This document shows, piece by piece, positions 31,539-39,779 of a stretch of 64,000 nucleotides of DNA; position 1 is the stretch's first letter; every line of letters starts with the position of its first letter. The stretch comes from Symsagittifera roscoffensis (taxonomy: Eukaryota; Xenacoelomorpha; Acoela; Convolutidae), in assembly GCF_963678635.1 (NCBI RefSeq), contig NC_087070.1, forward strand, positions 19,563,318 to 19,627,317. The letters run 5' to 3'. The translations under genes and the position numbers were made by a program. A model generated the notes under the pieces. The model was not told the DNA's origin. It was given only the letters and a program-made list of their open reading frames with translations, and searched no databases.

Positions 31539-32051
31539 ATGATTCAGATAACTTTACCAGCTTTTATATCTAAAATTTTTCAAGCTTGTTATTTTTATTT
31601 CCAAAGTTTTCTTTATGTTTCTCAACCCATTTTACAGTACTTCCGAAAAACCATTGAACAACCCACTCTTGAATGTCCAATTTGCTACTTACCAAAATCC
31701 AAATTCAAGAAACAACATCATAACGAGCCACATCAGCCACCACACTTTATCTGTATAGACTGTCATGACCAAATTATAGCCCATTTTTCTAAATATGGAC
31801 AGTTTTTATGCCCCATTTGCCAAGTCCCAAATTATACCCAATCACTTTCATATTACTCCCCTTGTTGTTCATGCGATAGTATGGTTAAGCGCGCAAATTG
31901 GGGACGTACCCAGACCCAAAGTATGGCAAGCTATCAACATCTTACTGATTGCCATCAAGGTATCACTATTTGTACAAGATGCCTCCCTAATACTGCACAA
32001 TTTTGTCCCTTATGCCACATCCCTTGTGATTTTTCCGACCCCTGGAATTAA
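31539..32051 (+). CDS. Double RING-like zinc protein 3 with N-terminal hydrophobic segment
   Basis: 170 residues. The first 40 are hydrophobic and aromatic (FISKIFQACYFYFQSFLYVS), a possible membrane anchor absent from RING-like protein 1. Two Cys/His modules follow: CPICYLP, PHFICIDCHD, CPICQVP; then CCSCDSM.., ICTRCLPNTAQFCPLCHIPC. Spacing matches protein 1, including the missing eighth ligand, so both come from one ancestor. A membrane-bound ligase-like protein is one possible reading; no function is demonstrated by the sequence. Confidence 0.55.
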   Translation: MIQITLPAFISKIFQACYFYFQSFLYVSQPILQYFRKTIEQPTLECPICYLPKSKFKKQHHNEPHQPPHFICIDCHDQIIAHFSKYGQFLCPICQVPNYTQSLSYYSPCCSCDSMVKRANWGRTQTQSMASYQHLTDCHQGITICTRCLPNTAQFCPLCHIPCDFSDPWN

Positions 32052-32236
32052 TTCTCCTTACTATCCGATGTCATTATACAATTCCTCTCCACTTCTACAT
32101 TTGGTAAGACCTCAACCCTTCAGTAATTAGCTCACAATTTATATATCTTTATAAACAACAGTAAACACAAAATACCCTTTAAATATGCTATATTATATAC
32201 TATTTACCCCCCCGGTTTTTTCTAGTCCCTTTTACC

Positions 32237-32245
32237 TATAAAAGG
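32237..32245 (+). promoter_or_regulatory. Strong TATA box (TATAAAAGG)
   Basis: CCTATAAAAGGGGACCCC is an excellent TATA core with a GC-rich 3' side, lying in an ORF-free stretch after the accessory genes. It could be the U3 promoter of an LTR or the promoter of the ORF at 32584. Confidence 0.5.
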
Positions 32246-32397
32246 GGACCCCATGGTAAGCCTGTGGATGACCCCAGGTGGACATACATTTAAGATTAGG
32301 GGTTAATTAATGCCCAAATTTCTATTTTTTGCTTTAACTACATAAGTTTAATATCTGAGCTTAACTCAGTGTTGTAAAGTGCTTTATTCCTGTGGTT

Positions 32398-32403
32398 AAT
32401 AAA
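32398..32403 (+). terminator. Polyadenylation signal AATAAA with GT-rich downstream element
   Basis: AATAAA is followed 20-45 nt later by TTCCGTGGTGGGTTTGTGTGG. The distance of about 160 nt from the TATA box is that of an LTR R region, so 32200-32450 looks like the core of a 3' LTR. Confidence 0.5.
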
Positions 32404-32583
32404 CACCATGATCGTTTTTCTTCATTTGTTTTCCGTGGTGGGTTTGTGTGGAACCACAAGATTATATTTTCCACCTTTTATATATATACAATTTTACACT
32501 TTGTCCTTCATTGTTCAAACATTTGATAATTAGCCTTAATATCCGAATGTAATTCGGGATTTTGAATATTTGGTCATTTTATA

Positions 32584-33273
32584 TTGATGTTTAGCAAAAT
32601 GGAATACGACCCAATTTTAAACTGGAACTGCAGAAATGCAGACCCTGCACCAGAGGAATTTAAAAGAAAGCTGCCTCTCAGGAAGAAACAACGGAAACCG
32701 GTAGAAGTTCAATCTTTGTCAATGGACGACGGATTAAATAAGAACCCTCGCAATTTTCCTAGTTTAACCCAAAGATTGGAACTGCAGAAGTGCAGAGAAA
32801 CCAAATTGGATACGGAAAATCCAAAATATATAACGAGTTTAAAGTACTCAATAAAGGAAAATTATAACAGATGGAAACTGCCATCGTTCATTGAAGTCGT
32901 CAACTCAACGACAATGGAAAAGGCGATGATGCCTATCGACTTCATAACTCAGCCAGAAGTGGTTATAAAGAACGAAAACAACTTCTGGAAATTAAAGAAG
33001 AGGGAGGAACACGGCTACATCCTCAAGGCAGGAGGCACGCAAGTCACCATCCCGTTCGAGGGAATAACTGCTTTTCCGAACCATATAAAAAACAGACAGG
33101 AAGAACAGGACGACATTCAACAACTTACGGACGGAATGAGCAGACTACGAATCAAAAACAAAATTAAAAAGAAGAAAATCGTGAAGTTGCAACAAAAACT
33201 TGAGGCTTCACAGAGGAAGATAGCGATCCTCAGATCATACAATGTGGAGCTAGAAGCCGGAAGGAAGCTCTAG
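32584..33273 (+). CDS. Unknown ORF with C-terminal coiled coil
   Basis: The frame opens with ATG at 32587 or 32599 and gives about 225 residues. The N-terminal half is basic and Pro/Asn-containing (KRKLPLRKKQRKPVE). A middle part (EEHGYILKAGGTQVTIPFEG) looks like a small beta-structure. The last 60 residues form a Lys-rich amphipathic helix likely to be a coiled coil (KIKKKKIVKLQQKLEASQRK). Codon use is less AT-biased than in the accessory ORFs. It lies between the TATA/AATAAA segment and the right inverted repeat, so it may be a separate gene carried by the element. No family recognised. Confidence 0.5.
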   Translation: MMFSKMEYDPILNWNCRNADPAPEEFKRKLPLRKKQRKPVEVQSLSMDDGLNKNPRNFPSLTQRLELQKCRETKLDTENPKYITSLKYSIKENYNRWKLPSFIEVVNSTTMEKAMMPIDFITQPEVVIKNENNFWKLKKREEHGYILKAGGTQVTIPFEGITAFPNHIKNRQEEQDDIQQLTDGMSRLRIKNKIKKKKIVKLQQKLEASQRKIAILRSYNVELEAGRKL

Positions 33274-33420
33274 ATAAAACCTAACTTATCTTTTCAACCT
33301 TTTCATTTGATGTTCTTTTTAAATTTTATAACTATAGTATTTAACCAGTAAAATGTTTAGATTTTCACCATGGTAACTGTAAGAATCGAACAGCTTAATT
33401 TTCTAAAAAAAGGGGTGAGT

Positions 33421-33516
33421 TGTAGTATTGCGAAATACTACACACACAAAAGACCATTGTCTTAATTGTTTATTTAATGACCCATTTCTAAATTGGAGCG
33501 TGCCATTTAAATTAAA
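33421..33516. repeat. 96-bp inverted repeat, left arm
   Basis: It begins with the palindrome TGTAGTATTGCGAAATACTA (plus CA) and is the reverse complement of 35688-35783 with at most one difference at the inner end. Confidence 0.9.
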
Positions 33517-34067
33517 ACCTCTTTTCACTAAATCAGATATTAACTGATTTACTCTTATTAGGACTATAAAATCTTGTTTTAAAAATCCACTCCTTTTTGA
33601 ATACTTGTCCAATTTTTCTCATTTTTTCATGCTCAATATTTTAAAAGGGCGGCAATTATTAATACGTCCTTTTTAACTTAACTTGAAACAAACTGGATAA
33701 ATATTTAGCAGTCATGCCGGCTGCACTGAAATTCTCCTTGCTTTGATTAAGCAGAGGTGCACCTGCAATATGATGCATCAGAGAGAGTAATATGAATTTT
33801 TAATAAGACAAACTGAAGGCTGCGGTTTTTATCAAAGGGGACTAATAAGTTGAAGATATTTGATTTGAAAAAATCAAATAAAAACTAGTTGAAAATTCCC
33901 TTATTAAAAAGGGAGAACAAAGGAGCAGGTGAAACCTGAATAATTAAAGATTGAATCAGCCGCCGGTTTATGCTTATGAGCAAAAGGACTGGCCTGAAAT
34001 CTTCAGTGTTTCATTTTGCTCAGTCAGCAGCAAGTCAGTTCTCTTCAGTCAGATCTTTTAAAAATAA
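33517..34067. other. Non-coding stretch between inverted repeat and right direct repeat
   Basis: No coding sequence recognised. A short TGATTTGAAAAAATCAAAT palindrome occurs near 33862. No polypurine tract typical of the position before a 3' LTR is evident. Confidence 0.4.
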
Positions 34068-35686
34068 ATAATTTTTCTTTTCTGCCCTAACACTAAAATT
34101 AATCTAGCCCTTTTCACTTATAAAAAGAGAATAAATTCTCATTTTAAGTTTGATTTGAAAAATTATAAATCGAGATACTCGAGATACGCACACCCGAGGA
34201 AGTCTGGACTACCAGTACCCAAAAGGACTACGGCAAGACAATTCAGACGACCCAACCAGAAATGCTGACTTGGAAAAAATCAAGGGCAACTATACATACA
34301 AATCAGCCACCAACCTTATTAAGAAGATAAAATATTGATGAACCAAAATAAGATTAGCTCAACCTCCCCTCATAGGTATATCTCTTTAAGCTGTTCGATT
34401 CATTTATATAATCTAATAACCCAGTGCTTTGTATCTAACCAACTAATTAATTCGTACCTTTTCTAACTATTGTTTCTTCTCTACTTTTTGTCAAGACAAT
34501 TTGACGATCTAAGGTGAGACTTATAATTTAGGATAAAATTAATAAGCATTCAACCAGCAATGAGCGCTTAGTAAAACTGGTGCGACCGCAGCAGAGAACT
34601 ACTCCTTAAGAAATCCTTTTCCAACAAACTCGAAACATTCAAAATTTTAAAATTCAAAAAATATATTATTATTAGGATCTGTGAGTATTTGTCAGATTAG
34701 TTTCCAACCTCAAAAAGCCAGAGACAATGGGTATCTTTCGATAGAAACACAATTTCATTGTCTTCTACTTGACAGATATTCCTAGTAGGGTTCTTGCGAA
34801 AGTATCCCCTGCGCTAGCAGTCGCCCACGATATCCCTCCATCTCGAGGTCTATTAGACGGCTTTCTAACTGACATTAGCTCATGAACTTAACTTTTTTCT
34901 ATTATTATAATAATATATAAAATTTCTGAAAGAATCGTTCTCTGCCTAAGTCCGCTAGTAAGATATACCCGTTTTGTCCAGTAATCCACTAAACTTTTGC
35001 CGAAACTTCAGTTTAAAGTTATCATCACTAAAATTAACGAAATTCTGTATTAAACTAAAGTGCTCAAAAACTTATTAAATATCTTCAATTATTTTTTCGA
35101 GGGGGTTAAGTGGTCATATGTGCGATCTAAGAGTACCCTAAATTGTATGATAAATTGAATTCTTTATCACATTATCTCAAACCATCCACGCTGGTTGCTA
35201 TTTATTCTAATCCTTCATCATTTCTCGAGGCTTATCCTCATTTTTTCTTAAACTAATTTTAATTCTATCCACCTTAACATAACTTAAACCTAAATCATCC
35301 ATCAATAAATTTACCAAATACTGAAACTAAGGAAGAAAATAACAAAAACCACGAAGGAAGGAACGATTTGGGTGTTTTTTAATAAATTATTAGTTTTTTT
35401 AACACAGTTTAAATATACACCTAATAAACAATAAGATTACGCACTAAAACCAATCTTAAACGTTAACCACATAACACCAAACACCAAGTTTTAGTTTCAG
35501 CACAAAAATATCAGGTTTCACAATAAAAACTAAGTTTAAAACACTGACACATCCACTTTATATTGATAAAACAGGTTTCATATGATAGCATAAGCACTAA
35601 AAAATTGATTTTTACCAGCCAAAATTTTTGGTTTTAGTCTAGGTTTCAGTTATAGGGTCAAACGTTTCAGTTAAAATAAGTATAGT
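34068..35686 (+). repeat. 1.6-kb direct repeat, right copy (LTR-like)
   Basis: Nearly identical to 13296-14908, with a conserved TATAAAAAG at 34119. Only scattered substitutions separate the copies, plus a small indel near 34637. It stops exactly where the right arm of the 96-bp inverted repeat starts. Confidence 0.8.
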
Positions 35687-35687
35687 C

Positions 35688-35783
35688 TTTAATTTAAATG
35701 GCACGCTCCAATTTAGAAATGGGTCATTAAATAAACAATTAAGACAATGGTCTTTTGTGTGTGTAGTATTTCGCAATACTACA
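35688..35783. repeat. 96-bp inverted repeat, right arm
   Basis: Reverse complement of 33421-33516. It ends in the palindromic TGTAGTATTTCGCAATACTA plus CA. It is followed by GGTGTTTA, which also occurs at 12884-12891 at the left edge of the element. Confidence 0.9.
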
Positions 35784-36438
35784 GGTGTTTATATTGACTT
35801 TTTAGGAGAAGCTTGACACCCGTTTTTTGGACCCTAGATCTTTTTAGGTTTGTTTTTTTTGGCAGGGTAGAAGCTCAGACTGTTATAGAGCTGCTTGTTT
35901 AGTCCCTGCACCAAATACACCGGGATAAAACTTTTTGTGTAAGACTTCAGAAAAACTGGCCAAAATTTGAGCGGCTTGAGCGTTTCGTGCTTATGGTTGA
36001 GCTTTTTTGAGCTATTTTTGAGCGGTTTGGCCTTTTTTGCTTAGATTACAGCTGTTTATGAGCGGTATGGGTGGGTTGAACGCAATTGTCTAAAATAACC
36101 GCTCACAACGCGCAAATCGGGATTTTTGAACGGGATCTTGACTTGGGCAGAGGCTTGGGGCGTAGATTGTTTTGGGATTCAGATACATTTCAAGCCAAAA
36201 TACCAAACGGCAAATTTTTTCATTAGCACAACAAAAATATCTTTATCATTGATTAAGGCAACGACTAAAAACCGATTTCTAAATGACTGCCAAACTGATA
36301 CAGATGAAATTCATCAAACAAAGTCATTGATATTAAACAGTTTTACAGTAAGATCCATGGCTCCGAGCAATCTTTGATGGCATCGCGAATCCATCTAAAA
36401 GCAAAAACTTAGTAAGAGGAGTTGCAGATGATAAAAAC

Positions 36439-36599
36439 CGCATGACTATGTGATGTCTTCTTGTCAGTGATCTGTTTTCAGAACTTTCTGTGCTTCTTGC
36501 GCAGCAAACGTCATTTATTCCAGTAAAAATGTGGCAAGCAAGTAGCACAGAAAAATCTGAACCTATATCACAAGCAAGAAGACATCGCATAGTCATGCG
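36439..36599. repeat. Foldback with ~72-bp imperfect arms
   Basis: CGCATGACTATGTGATGTCT.. (36439-36510) pairs with ..GACATCGCATAGTCATGCG (36528-36599) around a loop of under 20 nt, with several mismatches. It resembles a small MITE or foldback element. Confidence 0.7.
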
Positions 36600-36769
36600 C
36601 TTTTGTCACCTAAAATTTAATTGCTGAGGTGGATTCAATTGCAATACATATAACATTTCACTGTTAACTACTGTTAACTTTTAAAAAAAAAATGTTGTTT
36701 TAGATTTTTTTTGTAAAAATAATCCCGACACACGCTATGTCAACTACAAAGTGACAAATTTAGCGTGCA

Positions 36770-37290
36770 GCAAAGTATTAAATGGATCAATTGGCATGCC
36801 TCATTTCAATTTGGAACGTTTTAGAAGATGACTAAATCTCCACATACGCGTTAATAGCGCAAAATATATCGAGCACCTGAGCATACCGAGCACTAAAAAA
36901 ACACCCCGAGCAAAACATTTCGTCACATTATTTAAATGTCGGAACGAAAAACCACGCCGAGCACAAGTTTTCTGTCACTTTCATCAAAAGTCGGAAGACA
37001 AAAGATTACGCTGAAAATTTTCGACGCTTTGAAATCTTTTTTTCTTGCGTTTTCGAATGGGGAATGTAAGATCCTGATAAGAGCAGTCTTGTTTTTTCTT
37101 CAGAAAATGTTGTATTTTTTTAGCCTTTTTTGACGGCGTTTTTAAAATTATTATCCGAAAAGTATTGTTGCATTGAGCTCAATTTAAAAAACATGATTCA
37201 CTTGTGATAATTTTTTTGTTAAATTATGAAAGTTTAAAGATTGCCAATTCGGCAAAACTGGGATATATTGACAAGCGATATTTTCAAGCG
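36770..37290. repeat. Family A fragments in opposite orientations
   Basis: TTTCAATTTGGAACGTTTTA.. at about 36806 is the inverted family A tail, and AAAGATTGCCAATTCGGC at about 37212 is the direct family A core. Between them is unrelated AT-rich sequence. Confidence 0.45.
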
Positions 37291-39394
37291 ATATGATTTT
37301 TGAGTACTTACTTCTGACTGGCTAGAAATAAGCACGCACAGAACCGCATCCCCTAATAGCCGCAAAACCACAAATTTCTTATCAAAAACCACAAAATTCT
37401 CATTATGAATGACAAGTAAGTTCGTCACAAAACTGTGACTATTTTTATCCTATCGAGTAAAAAATTTGATAGTTTTCCAAACACAGCTACCAAAAAGTCT
37501 TATAAATTTGAATTTTTTGGGTCACAGTTTTGCTTTTATAAAAGTAGATAGCAATGAAAGTGCGACTAATTTGAAAACACAGTTTTTTACCTTCGAAAAC
37601 AAATTTTATGGCTATCTTATAAGAAACCAAATTAAAGCATTAATAAAAAGAGAGACGAGAGGAGCAGACGCCAATGAAGGTTCCATGCAAAATACAGAAA
37701 TTTTCGCAGCTTTTCAGGATAAGAAGAAAAGATGATCGTATTTTCGATTGTTTTTTAGCAACCTCCCCCCCCCCCTTAATTTAATTTTTTTCAATAATCG
37801 ATTTTTGGTTTTGAGCGAATTGAAATTTTTTGACAATCAGTGAACAAAAAAGATTTCCGCTATGTGAGAACAAAGAAGATTTCGACTGTCCGGGAACAAT
37901 ATTTTTTTTTGGCTGTTTTTTTTTTCGAACAAATTATTTGCCTTCAAATGAAAGGAGAAGTATCAGCAGATGAAAAGACGCCCTTAGATTGATTTAAAAA
38001 AGATAATTGATCGCTCATAATTATATACCGTTTGAATCAGCGTGTGGTGCACAATACTTGCCATTACTCGAAAAAAAAGAGTTATGATAAATTTGTTTCC
38101 AAAATTTGCGCAATCCCAAGTTTTATAAAACGTTATAGTTTGCCGAGAGCTTGAGTTTCCATACCGGCAAAAATCATGATTTGAGTGTTGCTCCACCGTT
38201 CATCATTTAACAGAAACTTCTCAAACCGAACAATTGCCGGCCGCATGCAATGCTGAATGAAAAGTTCCTAGAAAAAAAACTTTTCATTGTGAGACCAAAA
38301 TATGTGAATTCCTAACAATGTGGATTCTGACACGTCATGTAACAAAAATCTGTCTGAAAGATGATATTATTTCTTCATAAAAATCCAATCTAATCCAATT
38401 ATCAAAATTAGTCTGAATTCGAGGTATTTTTTTCTCGAGTCGAAAAAAATCAGAACGCTCAAATAAAACCAGAAAATCAGAACGCTCAAATTTACCAATT
38501 ATAACCTTATCTCGTCTTTCTACAGAAAAAAAAGAGATCACCAAGCCCTGAGAAAACATATTTTGATTGAAGGCTATTTTTTCAAGCGAAAACAAGAATA
38601 CTTCCACGTCTAAATGTGAGTAAATTGATAAGAAATTTATTAAATTTGCATTTTTGTTGTTGAATTTATGAAAAACTAAAACAGAAGGTGGAGATTATGA
38701 TTCAGTTAAAACTGAAATACTCTTGAACTGACACCAAGAACACTGCAAATATTTTTTTCTGGTCATTTGTCCCATTAAATTCAGTGTTCCTGGACAAATT
38801 GAGAAACCTGTGTGCCATCATTGCGTAAGTTTACTGTTGATTCTGAGCATTTTACGGAGTTTCGTTGCAAGCGATAGGGCAACCTAAACCTAAACCAAAT
38901 ATAACGTTTAAAAATAGGCATCATACTTTTTGAAGTATTTTATTCAACCACTACAAGGCGTTTGAGAGTGTAAAAAGACACATGCAAAATAGTCTGAGTG
39001 GAAGAGTTGAAGTCTTGACAGTACCTTGAGAGTTCATAAAACCGGCAGAAATGTTTAAACAATCAGCAGAGAGTTTAAAGTCGAAAGATCGGTTGCAATG
39101 CTACGTGATAAAAACATCTATAAGAATTCAAAACAATGTTAGATCAAAACATGGCGCCGCAATCAATTATAATTAACTTCATGACAATCCTGCAAAAAAT
39201 TTAACCCAACTAGCTAAAACCGCAGTTTTGATGATGCTTTGTCGTTGATCCCCAATCTAATCAGAAAAACAGTCTGTCTCAGCTATGTTTATGAATGCCT
39301 AAAAATTGTCGAGACAAATTATTAAAGGCCCAGTTAAATCTAGGCAGATAAAAAAACCAGAACGCTCAGAACTACCAAAATATTTTTTCAATTT

Positions 39395-39640
39395 CCAAGG
39401 GCGGATCTAGGATTTTCTCGAGGGGAGGGGGCGGGTTTTCAAAAAATTTTCTAAAATTTAGTCGACTTTTTTTTAGGTTGACTATATTGATTTTCATCAT
39501 AGCTCTCCCAAAGCACTAAAAAGACCCTGTTTTGGCCAAGTTTTCTACACCGCAGGCAAATTTTTGAACAAAAAACAGGCCAAACAAGTCTTTTTTGGGC
39601 AATTTTTGGAAAATTTTGACCAATTAATTGCGTTTTTTTG
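39395..39640 (-). repeat. Dispersed repeat family B, inverted copy
   Basis: AAAAAGACCCTGTTTTGGCC and CGCAGGCAAATTTTTGAAC are the reverse complement of the family B tail (GGCCAAAACAGGGTCTT in copy 3). Confidence 0.6.
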
Positions 39641-39779
39641 TCGGCTTTCTAAAAAAATTGAAAAAATGAAAAAAAAATGATAAATTGATTTTTTAAAAAT
39701 AATCCTATAATGAGAAAATATATGCTTTGATATAAAGTTTGTTTCAACGGTAAAATGAAATATTTGGAAGTCATTTTAT

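Larger units (their letters stand above)
12888..35783 (+). mobile_element. Giant env-bearing Ty3/gypsy-type retroelement with accessory ORF block (inactive)
   Basis: In order it contains a 418-bp-arm inverted repeat, a 1.6-kb direct repeat, a 2-kb leader, gag with CCHC knuckle, a TTTAAAC frameshift site, protease, RT/RNase H, integrase with GPY motif, an env-like glycoprotein in pieces, a cluster of small ORFs, a TATA/AATAAA segment, one more ORF, and a second 1.6-kb repeat framed by 96-bp inverted repeats. The gag-pro-RT-RH-IN order and integrase type place it with Ty3/gypsy elements. At nearly 23 kb it is several times the usual length. GGTGTTTA occurs at both outer edges (12884-12891 and 35784-35791) and could be a target-site duplication, though half of it overlaps the inverted arm. 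Multiple stops and frameshifts show it is not functional. Confidence 0.7.
35784..39394. other. Non-coding stretch
   Basis: No convincing gene. GAGCGGTTT-type words at 35960-36110 echo those at 12815-12885, as if both flank one insertion. Family A fragments lie at about 36770-36870 (inverted) and 37120-37270 (direct). A foldback is listed separately, and a run of C lies near 37765. Short open frames are unsupported. Confidence 0.45.

Noticed and set aside
12888..35783. DIRS-like or Penelope-like element, suggested by inverted and split direct repeats
   Set aside because: A Ty3/gypsy-type RNase H and a D,D,E integrase are present, and no tyrosine recombinase or GIY-YIG nuclease is seen.
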